DNA of 64,000 bases from Olavius sp. associated proteobacterium Delta 1 (GCA_902749685.1 CACVKW010000605.1:124001-188000); one strand, 5' to 3'; shown: positions 8,527 through 17,559, numbered from the stretch's first letter. The notes: generated by a model not told the origin, from the letters alone. Numbers and translations: made by a program.

Positions 8527-10710
8527 ATGCTAACAGAACTAAACGGCCAGATCGAACGCATCACATTTACCAACGAAGAAAACGGGTTCACGATTGCCAG
8601 GGTAAAGGTGCGCGGTCGGCGGGATCTCGTGACGGTGGTGGGGGCCCTGATGGCACCCTCGCCCGGTGAAATACTGCACATGAAGGGCGAGTGGACCAGC
8701 CATCCCAAATTCGGCGAGCAGTTCAAGGTGGTGGAGTATCGAACGAAAGTTCCCGCCACAGTCCACGGAATTCGGAAATATCTGGGTTCCGGTCTGATCA
8801 AAGGGCTTGGTCCGGTAATGGCCGGTCGCATTGTGGACAGGTTCGGTAAAAATACCCTGGATGTTATTGAAAACGAAATCAAACGGCTGGACGGAGTGGC
8901 GGGCATCGGAAAAAAAAGAATAGCGATGATAACCGATGCCTGGGATGCGCAGCGGGAAATTCGAGATGTCATGCTTTTTCTACAAAGCCATGACGTCAGC
9001 TCCGGCTATGCCGCAAAAATTTATAAGCGTTACGGGAATCGATCCATCGCAGTCGTTAAAGAAAATCCCTATCGCCTGGCTGCCGACATCTTGGGAATCG
9101 GATTTGTAACCGCCGACCAAATCGCCGCGAAACTGGGTATCGCAAAAGACGCCGGCATGCGAGTCGAAGCCGGTATCCTCTATGTCCTTTATCAATTGTC
9201 CGATGAAGGAAATGTTTACTTCCCATATGAGCCGCTCATTTCAAAAAGCTGCGAGATCCTCGCGGTTGAGCGTGAGGCGGTCGTTAACTCCCTGGGCAGA
9301 CTGACCCTTGATCGGATAATCGTGATGGAGGATTTAAATGACAACCGCGATGTCTGCGGGGAAAATAGTAAAGCGGTTTTTCTGGCCAAATTTCACCGGT
9401 CTGAAACCAGTATCGCCCGCCGTATAATAACCCTGGTCAACTCAGCCAAGTCCATCCGGGATATTGATTCAAACAAGGCCATTGAATGGGTTCAGGGGCA
9501 GCTTGCCATCACGCTCGCCGATCAGCAGATCGAAGCGGTGCGCTGTGCCATTGAAAACAAAGTCATGATTATCACCGGCGGTCCCGGCACCGGGAAAACC
9601 ACCATCATCAATGCCGTCTTAAAAATCTTCGCCCAGCTGAAAACCAAAATCATGCTGGCGGCGCCCACCGGCCGAGCCGCTAAACGGATGAGCGAAACCT
9701 CTGGTTGCGAAGCCAAAACCATTCATCGGATGCTGGAATTCAGCCTGCAGAAAGGCGGCTTTCAGCGCAACGAAGACAAACCGCTCGGGTGTGATGTCCT
9801 GATTATCGACGAGGCGTCGATGATCGATACGATCCTGATGTATCACCTGTTAAAGGCGGTGCCGCCGTTTGCCACCTTTATACTGGTCGGCGATGTGAAT
9901 CAGCTGCCATCGGTCGGGGCCGGCAATATTCTCAAGGACATTATCGAATCTTCCGCAGTGCCGGTTGTCGCGCTGAACAAAATATTTCGCCAGGCCCAAA
10001 CGAGCCGGATCATTGTCAATGCCCACCAAATCAACCAAGGAGTTGTGCCGTTTCTTGATGCCACCTACTCATCTGATCCCCGCAACGATTTTTATTTTAT
10101 CGAGCAGGAGGATCCTGAAAAAATTCTGGAAATTATCGTGGAGTTGAATAAAGTCCGCATTCCCCAGCGTTTTGGTTTCGATCCGGTCGATGATATCCAG
10201 GTGCTGACCCCGATGCACCGGGGGGTGGTCGGTTCCGGCAACCTCAATCAAAAACTGCAGGCGGCGCTCAACCCGGGCGAGGGCGGAATCACCCGCGGCG
10301 ATCGTACTTACCGGGCTAACGATAAAGTCATGCAGATTAGAAACAATTATGACAAGGATGTTTTTAATGGTGATATCGGCCGGATTTCTGAGATTCAATG
10401 GGAAGACAAAGAAGTCATGATCAATTTTGACGGCCGGGCGGTCGTTTACGACTTCGGCGATCTGGATCAGATCGTGTCGGCTTATGCAGTGTCCGTGCAT
10501 AAATCCCAGGGGTCTGAATATGCGGCGGTGATTATTCCCATCGTCACCCAGCATTACATCCTGCTGCAGCGCAATCTCATCTACACGGCGGTTACCCGGG
10601 GGAAAAAACTGGTCATTCTGGTGGGCAGCCGCAAGGCCATGGCGATCGGGGTTAACAACAACAAAACGCAAAAACGCTATACGCGCTTGCGTTTCCGGTT
10701 ATCCTCATAA
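8527..10710 (+). CDS. recD2: RecD2-type ATP-dependent 5'-3' DNA helicase
   Basis: SF1B helicase of the RecD2/RecD-like family, found without RecBC and linked to replication-associated repair. The N-terminal OB-like region (residues 1-80, TELNGQIERITFTNEENGF) and helix-hairpin-helix region (LGSGLIKGLGPVMAGRI, GVAGIGKKR) precede the motor. Walker A is GGPGTGKTT near residue 350, Walker B is LIIDEASM near 427, followed by LVGDVNQLPSVGAGNIL. The C-terminal SH3-like and UvrD-C regions end with YAVSVHKSQGSEY and YTAVTRGKK. 727 residues is the usual length. The ATG has only a weak ribosome-binding site. Its stop codon overlaps the start of the downstream cytochrome gene by one base (TAATG), suggesting translational coupling. 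Confidence 0.95.
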   Translation: MLTELNGQIERITFTNEENGFTIARVKVRGRRDLVTVVGALMAPSPGEILHMKGEWTSHPKFGEQFKVVEYRTKVPATVHGIRKYLGSGLIKGLGPVMAGRIVDRFGKNTLDVIENEIKRLDGVAGIGKKRIAMITDAWDAQREIRDVMLFLQSHDVSSGYAAKIYKRYGNRSIAVVKENPYRLAADILGIGFVTADQIAAKLGIAKDAGMRVEAGILYVLYQLSDEGNVYFPYEPLISKSCEILAVEREAVVNSLGRLTLDRIIVMEDLNDNRDVCGENSKAVFLAKFHRSETSIARRIITLVNSAKSIRDIDSNKAIEWVQGQLAITLADQQIEAVRCAIENKVMIITGGPGTGKTTIINAVLKIFAQLKTKIMLAAPTGRAAKRMSETSGCEAKTIHRMLEFSLQKGGFQRNEDKPLGCDVLIIDEASMIDTILMYHLLKAVPPFATFILVGDVNQLPSVGAGNILKDIIESSAVPVVALNKIFRQAQTSRIIVNAHQINQGVVPFLDATYSSDPRNDFYFIEQEDPEKILEIIVELNKVRIPQRFGFDPVDDIQVLTPMHRGVVGSGNLNQKLQAALNPGEGGITRGDRTYRANDKVMQIRNNYDKDVFNGDIGRISEIQWEDKEVMINFDGRAVVYDFGDLDQIVSAYAVSVHKSQGSEYAAVIIPIVTQHYILLQRNLIYTAVTRGKKLVILVGSRKAMAIGVNNNKTQKRYTRLRFRLSS

Positions 10711-12071
10711 TGCAAAATGTTTTGGCAATTATTTGCGTGGCAATAATTACAATTGCCTGTCATCGGCCGACACCGCCGGATCTTTCTGATCCACATCAAG
10801 ACCTGGTCGCGAAAGGCAAAGAAATTTTTTTTAACGAGACATTTAGCGGCAATGGCCGAACCTGTGGAACCTGTCATCGGGCAGAAAATAACTTTACAAT
10901 CGATCCCGCATTTATTGCCACTTTGCCGGATAGCGATCCTCTTTTTGTCGCTGAATTTAATCCAGATTTGAAAGATCACTTCGAAATCCCGCAACTCATG
11001 CGGAAATTCGGGTTAATTCTTGAAAATGCCGCCGGGTTTGACGACCTCGCACATAAATTCGTCTTGAGGAGCGTTCCCCATACACTGGGGCTGCGCTATA
11101 CAGTAAATAGTGATTTGGGCCCATTTACCGGATGGTCGGGCGATGGTGCGCCCGGTGATGGTTCCCTGCGTGCCTTTGCTACAGGGGCTGTCATTCAGCA
11201 CTTTACCAGGACATTAAACCGGATTCCCGATGTGGATTTCCGCCTGCCCACCACGGCGGAGCTGGATGCATTGGAGGCATTTCAATTATCACTGGGAAGA
11301 CAGGAAGAGCCGGCCTTACCCCTGCCGCTGAAAAGCAAGGTGGCCGGGCGGGGCCAGGAAATCTTTAATGATTCTACCCGGGGTAAGTGTTTCGTCTGTC
11401 ATTTCAACGGCGGCGCGAAAGGCGATCCCAAAATTTTCGGGCAGAACGCCGGCAACCTTAATTTTAATACCGGAGTGGAGGATTTTTCCGATCAATCACA
11501 GGGCCTGACCGCTGACCTGACGCCGCCTGATGATGGTTTCGGTGCTCCCGGCGACGGTACGTTTAATACTCCCTCACTGGCAGAGGCCGCGGATAGCGGT
11601 CCATTTTTTCATAATAACCGGGTCGAAACCATAGAAGATGCGGTTGCCTTTTACAACAGTGATGCCTTTAATATTTCTATGGCCGGCCAATCAATTAAAG
11701 CCGAAACCGGAAGCGGGATAAATCTTGATCAAAGCCAGGTGGTGGCAGTGGCTGCATTTTTACGAGTCTTCAATGCCCTGGAAAACATCCGCCAGAGTAT
11801 CAATCTGTTGGATAAATTTGTGATTAAGAATTTTCGGACGGTTAATGAAGGAAAAAAACTGTTGAGACTTGCGATTGCGGAAACCCGGGACAGTACGATG
11901 GTTCTTAAAGACGGTGGCCTGCACCCTGAAGCCGTTAAATTATTGGCCGAAGCCGGGGCGCTGACAAAAAAAGCACTGAACAGCATATTTTTAAAAGGCC
12001 ATTATGCCCGGGCGGCGATTAAAATGCAGAAAAAAGCACGTAATGAACTGGTTTTATTACCCGAGGCCTAA
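10710..12071 (+). CDS. Di-haem c-type cytochrome (CcpA/MauG peroxidase-like), probable lipoprotein
   Basis: Two CxxCH haem c sites are present, CGTCH in the N-terminal third and CFVCH near residue 228, the layout of the di-haem cytochrome c peroxidase/MauG superfamily. The N-terminus is a short hydrophobic signal ending IITIACHRP, which fits a lipobox with Cys as the acylated residue. Between the haems, SVPHTLGLRY and GWSGDGAPGDGSLRAFA are family-like, and FNTPSLAEAADSGPFFHNN matches the region around the second haem. A C-terminal extension of about 90 residues after the cytochrome fold is helical and unassigned. It should act outside the cytoplasm as a peroxidase or electron carrier. Linkage to recD2 by a one-base overlap looks organisational rather than functional. 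Confidence 0.8.
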   Translation: MQNVLAIICVAIITIACHRPTPPDLSDPHQDLVAKGKEIFFNETFSGNGRTCGTCHRAENNFTIDPAFIATLPDSDPLFVAEFNPDLKDHFEIPQLMRKFGLILENAAGFDDLAHKFVLRSVPHTLGLRYTVNSDLGPFTGWSGDGAPGDGSLRAFATGAVIQHFTRTLNRIPDVDFRLPTTAELDALEAFQLSLGRQEEPALPLPLKSKVAGRGQEIFNDSTRGKCFVCHFNGGAKGDPKIFGQNAGNLNFNTGVEDFSDQSQGLTADLTPPDDGFGAPGDGTFNTPSLAEAADSGPFFHNNRVETIEDAVAFYNSDAFNISMAGQSIKAETGSGINLDQSQVVAVAAFLRVFNALENIRQSINLLDKFVIKNFRTVNEGKKLLRLAIAETRDSTMVLKDGGLHPEAVKLLAEAGALTKKALNSIFLKGHYARAAIKMQKKARNELVLLPEA

Positions 12072-12111
12072 CCCGGATCCGCCTGCGGAGAACCCAAAAG
12101 GAGGCTGGTGT

Positions 12112-12187
12112 CGCGAAAGCCCGAAAGGACGAAAACACGAAAAAAACAAATTAAATTTCGTGCTTTCTAAATTTTGTGTTTTCGTGA
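12112..12187 (+). repeat. CGAAA/TTTCG periodic palindromic repeat
   Basis: The left arm repeats CGAAA at short, regular spacing (CGCGAAAGCCCGAAAGGACG, then AAAACACGAAAA). The right arm is the complementary series TTTCGTGCTTTC and TGTGTTTTCGTG. The whole forms an imperfect palindrome in the gap after the cytochrome gene. Related arms occur at 59869-59979. Confidence 0.55.
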
Positions 12188-12265
12188 TTAAAATATTTCT
12201 TGCTAAAATGCAAAGTAAACACAATTAAGACTGCGACGCGGATTTGTTCCGGGCGCAAAACAAAT

Positions 12266-12637
12266 ATGATGAAAAAATTTACGGCTATTTACATTATTTC
12301 TCTCTGGTTTTTAACGCTGGCCTATGCGGAGAAAACGACTGAATTATACCTCCCCATCGGCAAATCTCCGGGATTGTCCGCTAAATACAGCCTTATCGGA
12401 ACGATCGCTGAGGTGAACTCTCAAGATCATACTCTGACAGTGACCGGTGCTTCCGGCACTTATAGCGTGAACACCACGGAATACACGCTGATTTTTCTAG
12501 ATAAAAGCAGGCTTCGGCAACCTAACCGGTATGGTGCCTTTTCAGACTTCAAAACAGGCATGCTGATTGAGGTGCGATTTGAAGCTGATAAAAGACATCG
12601 TCCGGCGGAATGGATTAAACTGCAGATCGACAAATGA
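12266..12637 (+). CDS. Small secreted protein, function unknown
   Basis: About 123 residues beginning MMKKFTAIYIISLWFLTLAYA, a clear Sec signal peptide with an AYA-E cleavage site. The mature part contains a small beta-rich segment, LIGTIAEVNSQDHTLTVTG, that resembles the OB-like beta domain seen in DUF5666-type exported proteins, but the match is by eye only. It ends WIKLQIDK. The start is placed at the ATG pair 12266/12269 because the signal peptide begins there; no good ribosome-binding site is visible. A longer in-frame start at 12200 would add a charged, non-signal leader and is less likely. It follows a cytochrome gene, across a repeat. Confidence 0.65.
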   Translation: MMKKFTAIYIISLWFLTLAYAEKTTELYLPIGKSPGLSAKYSLIGTIAEVNSQDHTLTVTGASGTYSVNTTEYTLIFLDKSRLRQPNRYGAFSDFKTGMLIEVRFEADKRHRPAEWIKLQIDK

Positions 12638-12769
12638 GTCGAATCCCAGTGTGCCGGCAGCTGGTGATCCTAATTCTTAAATACGATCGTATCTTAGTCG
12701 TCGTATTTTTTCAGCGCCGAGCGCGTGGAGGGCGCAGCGCAAGATTATTTTATTTGCCGCTGATCCTCC

Positions 12770-13774
12770 CTAGTTGGGTTCAGGTCGTTTTCCCCTGCCC
12801 ACTACTATGGGTGCTTCAACCATAGAACCCCATTGCACGATCACCGGCAGCCAGGCCAGGGTGTCGGCCGTTTCTACCGGGATCAAGCTGCCTCCGAGTA
12901 AAAGGACAATCAGAAATTTACTACTGAAATAGCCTGCAAAAAATCCCCAGCCGATCCGGCTGCGGCCCTGCAGCAATTGTCCCGCGCCCGGACATAGCCA
13001 ACCGAGTCCAAACAATGCTGTGCCGTAAGTCAATGATGGATTTAACCATTTCGTGTCGGCTTTCAGGGGGCCCTGCCTCAAGGCGGCCATGGTGAAGGCT
13101 ACGGCAAAATACTTAATAGACTCCTGAAAAATCTTACCAAAGCTATAGTCTACCCTGACAATCAGCTCATGGACGATGCCAACGACTGCCAATGGGTTAT
13201 TGGCCGGCAGTTGGCCGCTTTGGGCCAGATCGGAAAGGCTCAGGAAAAGTTGCTTGTAGGCCGGTACGATCAGCAGAAATCCCAGAAGATAGGCGCCAAA
13301 TAGAATAAATCCAAACCGGCGGTCATTGGTGTAAATCTGACCACAGCCGGGGCAAAGCCAAGATATGCCAACCGCCCACGCGACGCTCGCCTGGGGAGAA
13401 TATCCGGCATGATGCCGCCGGCCGGTGGCCGTGTCCACGGCCGAGAGCATGCCCCACAGCCAGCTAAAATAGATGCCGCAAAGCGAAATTCCCATCGATA
13501 CAATCGGCAGTTGCGGCATAACATAAGGTGTGATGCCCTCCAGGCTGTCAAATAATTGGCCCACAACGGCATTTAAAGTTTGAGCCATTGTCCAAGTAAA
13601 CCAGGCAGTGCAAAACACGAATAAAATCAGCGTCGCATATCCGCGCAAACGCGAGCCGGCATAGATATCGCCCCATCCCGGAGCACAGGCGCTGTAAGTG
13701 AAAGCGCGGTGAACACTGACGGGCTCCTCAAGGGGTGGCGGCAAATTATCTGGTTCGTTTGATTCAGTTATCAT
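12770..13774 (-). CDS. Polytopic membrane protein with three TM2-like motifs
   Basis: A 334-residue membrane protein. Three times it carries the pattern of a Pro-Gly-x-Gly turn followed by a short charged stretch and a hydrophobic helix: APGWGDIYAGSRLRGY (about 31), CPGCGQIYTNDRRFGF (about 160) and CPGAGQLLQGRSRIGW (about 270). This is the core of the TM2/DUF5683 type of short membrane module, here repeated within one polypeptide. Roughly eight to ten membrane segments are visible. The stop codon of the preceding gene on this strand lies four bases before its start, so the two are probably cotranscribed. Function is unknown; no enzymatic motif is seen. Confidence 0.72.
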   Translation of the reverse strand: MITESNEPDNLPPPLEEPVSVHRAFTYSACAPGWGDIYAGSRLRGYATLILFVFCTAWFTWTMAQTLNAVVGQLFDSLEGITPYVMPQLPIVSMGISLCGIYFSWLWGMLSAVDTATGRRHHAGYSPQASVAWAVGISWLCPGCGQIYTNDRRFGFILFGAYLLGFLLIVPAYKQLFLSLSDLAQSGQLPANNPLAVVGIVHELIVRVDYSFGKIFQESIKYFAVAFTMAALRQGPLKADTKWLNPSLTYGTALFGLGWLCPGAGQLLQGRSRIGWGFFAGYFSSKFLIVLLLGGSLIPVETADTLAWLPVIVQWGSMVEAPIVVGRGKRPEPN

Positions 13775-13778
13775 AATC

Positions 13779-14201
13779 TCAGGCGGGTTTTTCGAGGTAG
13801 ACCTTCATTAGGATTTTCCCCCATCCCCCTTTATCCAAACCCACATCAGGGCATTGGATCACATCCAGGCGCTCGAAGTTCGGATCTGATTTATATATCA
13901 GTCTTTCATATATTGCCGGCATGACTTTGCTTATTTCCGACAAAGCAGAGATGCACATATGCCGGGGGCATTCTTCCTCAATCAGTTGCCCGCCGGGGGT
14001 CATTACGAACCGGTCTCCAACCCTGTGTTTAGCATGGCATCCATGGGACTCCACCACTTCGGCGACAACCCGGCATTTAACAAATTCAGGGGTTTGGGTG
14101 ACCATTTTTACCTTAAGGGGATCAGACCTAAAGACCTGCATCTCCTCATCCGTATATTCCATGTGTGCTTGAAAGCGCTGCCAGATTTTTTCAACATCCA
14201 T
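13779..14201 (-). CDS. Conserved small protein, TIGR04076-like
   Basis: A 140-residue soluble protein. The central part KCRVVAEVVESHGCHAKHRVGD, with its Cys/His and following Gly-Asp, resembles the TIGR04076 family of small Cys-containing proteins of unknown function. Further cysteines (ECPRHMC, IQCPDVG) and a Gly-rich end (DKGGWGKILMKVY) follow. The start is set at the second ATG of an ATGATG pair, with AAGGAGG five bases upstream; an in-frame ATG at 14276 has no such site. It is first in a two-gene unit with the TM2-motif membrane protein. Metal or cofactor binding by the cysteines is a guess. Confidence 0.65.
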   Translation of the reverse strand: MDVEKIWQRFQAHMEYTDEEMQVFRSDPLKVKMVTQTPEFVKCRVVAEVVESHGCHAKHRVGDRFVMTPGGQLIEEECPRHMCISALSEISKVMPAIYERLIYKSDPNFERLDVIQCPDVGLDKGGWGKILMKVYLEKPA

Positions 14202-14326
14202 CATATCCTCCTTCGTTATACCTGAATTTTGCGCGTATTCTCGCCAACGGTGGTTGAGATAGCAGTTATATTTCATTCATTTTCCTAAAGATTGAGTATA
14301 CCTGATATTTTTATTGTCTTCAAGAA

Positions 14327-15211
14327 TTACTCAAAATGACTCAACGGTCCTCCCAGGTGATCGACCCAAATGTCGGCGAAGACGTCATATTCAGCGGTTC
14401 CTTTAAGAATCGGAACGCATTGGATACCGGCTTTGGTAAATATAGAATTCCAAGAATCGTCTTCATCTCCTGCCATGTCGTTTTTAGCGTGATTACCGGC
14501 CACTGACATAAAGGGCATCAAATATATTTTTTTGATTTTCTTTTGAATCAGTAACCCTTTAATCAAATCAACCTCCGGGTAACCTTCAACCGTTCCAATA
14601 AAAATATGGGGATCTATCAGCTGAAGTTGAAACATCAGTGCGGCGTAAAAGGCATTGGACGGATGATGGGTACCATGGCCCATCAATACAACGCCTTCAC
14701 TTTTTTTGCGCTCTTTAGGGATAGTTTCTAATATCCCATCCACTGCGCGCTGCATGTCTTTTTGAGTGGCCAGCAATGGATACCCGAGTATGACACGCTG
14801 AAATCCGCCCATGCTCTTGAAAGCGCCAACCGTTCTTCGCAAATCGTGATATTCTGATCCTGCGATGGTATGCAACGATTGAACTGCCACATGGGTAAAT
14901 CCTTCATCCATCATTTTGGCCAGGGCGACCTCCGGTGAGTCAAGAATTATGCCCTGTTTGGCCAGTTTTCTTCGAATGATGGTAGAAGTATAGGCCCAGC
15001 GCATAGCTAGGTCGGAATAAGCACTTTTGACCTTTTTTTCGATGTTTTTAAAAGACACCTGGGCACTGGCTTCGCTGGATCCGAAGGCCACCAGTAAAAT
15101 CCCCACCTTTTTTGGGGCTTTGTGGCCGTGACCACCACCGGACCATGCAGCTGTGTCCAGACAGATCATAATAAAAACAGCCATTAGTAAACCTTGAAAT
15201 TGTTTTTTCAT
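14327..15211 (-). CDS. cbiK: Exported sirohydrochlorin cobaltochelatase
   Basis: CbiK inserts Co2+ into sirohydrochlorin in the anaerobic cobalamin pathway. The domain starts at VGILLVAFGSSEASAQVSF. The family's His-rich site is seen in LMGHGTHHPSN, and a second metal/substrate His in AGNHAKNDMAG. The N-terminus, MKKQFQGLLMAVFIMICLDT followed by AAWSGGGHGHK, is a signal peptide plus a small His-rich start, matching the periplasmic CbiK type known from sulfate reducers. The start at 15211 has AAGGAGG eight bases upstream; seven more in-frame codons are possible upstream but spoil the signal peptide. It lies downstream of a cobalamin riboswitch and a decayed gene, on the same strand, so it may be under B12 control. 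In known periplasmic forms metal or haem transport has been proposed. Confidence 0.92.
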   Translation of the reverse strand: MKKQFQGLLMAVFIMICLDTAAWSGGGHGHKAPKKVGILLVAFGSSEASAQVSFKNIEKKVKSAYSDLAMRWAYTSTIIRRKLAKQGIILDSPEVALAKMMDEGFTHVAVQSLHTIAGSEYHDLRRTVGAFKSMGGFQRVILGYPLLATQKDMQRAVDGILETIPKERKKSEGVVLMGHGTHHPSNAFYAALMFQLQLIDPHIFIGTVEGYPEVDLIKGLLIQKKIKKIYLMPFMSVAGNHAKNDMAGDEDDSWNSIFTKAGIQCVPILKGTAEYDVFADIWVDHLGGPLSHFE

Positions 15212-15275
15212 CAATGAATCCTCCTTAAGCATGAAAATTTTATTTGCTTGGCAGGCTTCCGCTCGCTAGCGAACT

Positions 15276-15488
15276 CTAAAACTCAACTGTAGCGCGAACA
15301 CCACCGATTATCCCATCAGCATCATCATCCAACCGCTGGTATTGATAGGCACCGGCCATAATCCTGCCGATGGAAAACTTGTCGGTGATGTCGTATGCAT
15401 ACGAATTTGATATAATGGATTGCAGCGATTTTTATTAGCCGCACAATCTTAATTTATTGCCCCTAAATTCAATTACTCCCGATTTCAT
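15276..15488 (-). pseudogene. Decayed riboswitch-controlled gene, ends in outer-membrane beta-barrel C-terminus
   Basis: An ATG at 15488 with a perfect AAAGGAGG site opens a frame of 17 codons, MKSGVIEFRGNKLRLCG, that meets two stops (TAATAA). The same frame then continues for about 52 codons, including YAYDITDKFSIGRIMAG, and ends RATVEF with a terminal Phe. Alternating polar and hydrophobic residues with a C-terminal aromatic residue are typical of the last strands of an outer-membrane barrel such as a porin or TonB-dependent receptor. The likely history is a large internal deletion in a B12-regulated receptor or porin gene, leaving start and end. An alternative is that the 17-codon ORF is an independent leader peptide. 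Confidence 0.6.
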
Positions 15489-15524
15489 AACAATTTCCTC
15501 CTTTCGATTTGTTTATCAGTCACG

Positions 15525-15566
15525 CCGAAATAAAAAACCCTTCGAGAATGACGCTCTCGAAGGGTT
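15525..15566 (-). terminator. Intrinsic terminator, expression platform of the cobalamin riboswitch
   Basis: On the minus strand the 12-base arm AACCCTTCGAGA (15566-15555) pairs perfectly with TCTCGAAGGGTT (15547-15536) around a 7-base loop, followed directly by TTTTATTTC. It lies between the aptamer and the first start codon, the place expected for a transcription-terminating riboswitch. Confidence 0.88.
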
Positions 15567-15634
15567 GCACCCAGTTTACTTGACCCTTTGGCAGTATTTC
15601 TATGCAGACCTATTTCCGCGTAGAGGCATAGATA

Positions 15635-15805
15635 TGGTCGCAGGCAGGTCTTCTGACTTTCGGATCAATCTACTCTTTGCACCTTCCCACCTGATTAGAA
15701 CCAAGCAGTGGTATCTCGCAAATTTCGTCCCCGTTTACAGTGGCGGGACCGCTCCCGACTCACACGGGATTCCCTATTAAGCCCTATAGGGCACCTTGGT
15801 CAACG
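15635..15805 (-). promoter_or_regulatory. Cobalamin (B12) riboswitch
   Basis: On the minus strand the order is AAGGTGCC, then GGGAATCCCGTGTGAGTCGG, GCGGTCCCGCCACTGTAA, ACCACTG, and the B12 box AAGTCAGAAGACCTGCCTGC. These are the conserved blocks of the cobalamin aptamer. A strong terminator follows about 70 bases downstream, so adenosylcobalamin or a related corrinoid would be expected to switch transcription off. The first gene it now meets is a broken remnant. cbiK is the first intact gene. Confidence 0.93.
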
Positions 15806-15940
15806 CAAATACAATATATGGTGGTTGCTGTCAACAGAAAACTGAGGCCGAATTCATTGGTAAACAAAATAAACTAAGATATGCAATTGAAAGTTCATAC
15901 TCTAAAAACAAAATTCGAATTACATATATTGTGGTGCCAA

Positions 15941-17161
15941 CTATGGCAGGGATTTCATAATTTCAGTTACTGCTAAATCCAAACTATCCTGTTGTTTAAT
16001 TTTATCTGAAACCTGCCGGGCCTGCTGCCGATAATGTTCACTGGACAGGCATTGCCGGATTGCGCCTGCAAGTTTTTTGGAAGTCAATTTGGAGCGCCAG
16101 ACGGGTCTGGGGCCGAGTTGGGATTGATATATCTGGTTGCCCCAGTAATATTGATCCAGCAGGTGGGGAACAATGATCTGGGGCACGCCGCTGATGGCCG
16201 TGGTTGCCGTGGTGCCGGCTCCGCCGTGGTGGATCACGGCGGCCATTTTCGGGAAAAGTTTTAAGTGCGGATATTTTTTAATAAAAAAAATATCATCCGA
16301 ATTCGCAAACTCGGAGGGCGCGTCCCAGAACTTGCCGATCACCGCCCGTTGCCCGGATAATCGTGCAGCCGCCACAATGACGGCTGTATTGCGGATCTGA
16401 TCGCGCATGGGCATGCTGCCGAATCCGGCATAGACCGGCGGCGGGCCGGCCTCCAGGAACGCGTCCAGCTGCGGCAGCTGTTGATCCGGTAGATTCAAAT
16501 GCATATAGCCGGTTTGCGTATAGGCAGGTTCATTAATATCCGCTGGAACTTTGGCAATGGCACTGTCGGAAGCGACGATGACATGTCGGCCCAGGACATG
16601 GCGCCAGGCATCCTGGATCAACTTTAGGCCAAGTTGTTTGCGGTGGTTGTTAATCAGCCGGGTGATGTTGAAATGATCAAGTATCCTGGCGATGCGCCAG
16701 GTCATGCGATTATACCACTTGGGCAACCTTTGGTGTTTGAAAGCCGGAAAGGGATAATGGCCTGACGGCAGCATCTGGGGCGCAAACGCGATAAAGCGGT
16801 AGGCGATTCCCATGGATTCCGCGAGGGTCGCCAGGGCGAAGGTTAAAGATGAACCGATCAGCAGATCGGAATCGGCAATGATTTTTGGAAAAAGGCCGAA
16901 TTGCGTATTCAGCTCGTTTCGCAAAAAAGATACAAAGTATATGGCAGAACGCAACGAATGAGCATTTTCCATATCATCGATGAAAGCGGTGACGTCGCTT
17001 CCAAGGGGGTAAAATGGACATCCCAGCTGTTTGGCCCAGGCCGCCTTCTCCGGTGGTGCCGCCAAAAGAACATCATGGCCCTTGGACTTCAGGGCCAGGG
17101 AAAGGGCCAACATCGGTTGGACATCACCACGTGACCCAAAAGTTGCCAGGACAATTTTCAT
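15941..17161 (-). CDS. UDP-glycosyltransferase-like family 1 glycosyltransferase
   Basis: A GT-B fold glycosyltransferase of the MGT/UGT type. The N-terminus MKIVLATFGSRGDVQPMLAL is the hallmark of the sterol/macrolide/lipid glucosyltransferases in CAZy GT1. The C-terminal donor site reads KMAAVIHHGGAGTTATTAISGVPQIIVPHLLDQYYWG, shown here as two blocks HHGGAGTTATTAISGVPQ and PHLLDQYYWG. The middle GSMPMRD is also typical. Length 406 residues is normal. The start is set at the ATG at 17161, where the conserved domain begins; codons upstream would add an unrelated leader. No membrane segment is seen. The acceptor is unknown, with a lipid or secondary metabolite likely from family knowledge. No obvious operon partners. 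Confidence 0.87.
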   Translation of the reverse strand: MKIVLATFGSRGDVQPMLALSLALKSKGHDVLLAAPPEKAAWAKQLGCPFYPLGSDVTAFIDDMENAHSLRSAIYFVSFLRNELNTQFGLFPKIIADSDLLIGSSLTFALATLAESMGIAYRFIAFAPQMLPSGHYPFPAFKHQRLPKWYNRMTWRIARILDHFNITRLINNHRKQLGLKLIQDAWRHVLGRHVIVASDSAIAKVPADINEPAYTQTGYMHLNLPDQQLPQLDAFLEAGPPPVYAGFGSMPMRDQIRNTAVIVAAARLSGQRAVIGKFWDAPSEFANSDDIFFIKKYPHLKLFPKMAAVIHHGGAGTTATTAISGVPQIIVPHLLDQYYWGNQIYQSQLGPRPVWRSKLTSKKLAGAIRQCLSSEHYRQQARQVSDKIKQQDSLDLAVTEIMKSLP

Positions 17162-17440
17162 GATCTGAAGGTCATCACAAATGAGTAAATTAGCCGCTCG
17201 ACATAAAAAAAATAATTCTCTCGCCCATGCTTGCATCCCGCGCCTCGGGGCTTCGTTCGGGCCCGCAGAGCTATCAGAGAAAAAATACTCGGTGTGCTGT
17301 GAACTCTGTGAGAGATTCAGAGAAGACTGTTTCTATGTTGAACAAGCTTATTTTTCGACTGTAAATAAGTAAAATGTTGGATGCTTAAATCGTGATCAGT
17401 TTAAAATCGAGTCTGATTCTAACCTTTTAAAAAATTATTT

Positions 17441-17470
17441 AACCACGAATTGACACGAATAACCACGAAT
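17441..17470 (+). repeat. Single arm of CACGAAT periodic repeat
   Basis: AACCACGAATTGACACGAAT followed by AACCACGAAT, unit about 10-11 bases. It is the same arm as at 62903. It sits in the 400-base gene-free stretch 17162-17559, in which nothing else was recognised apart from the AGGAG ribosome-binding site of the following pseudogene. Confidence 0.6.
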
Positions 17471-17559
17471 TATTGCCATGTGATAAATTCTTAGTTGATA
17501 TTTTTTCACAATTTATGGCAAGATCTTTTTAATCGCAGTTTTAGCCTAGGAGATTTTCT

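Noticed and set aside
15457..15780. 107-codon plus-strand ORF
   Set aside because: It is antisense to the cobalamin riboswitch and its terminator; the RNA structure explains the sequence.
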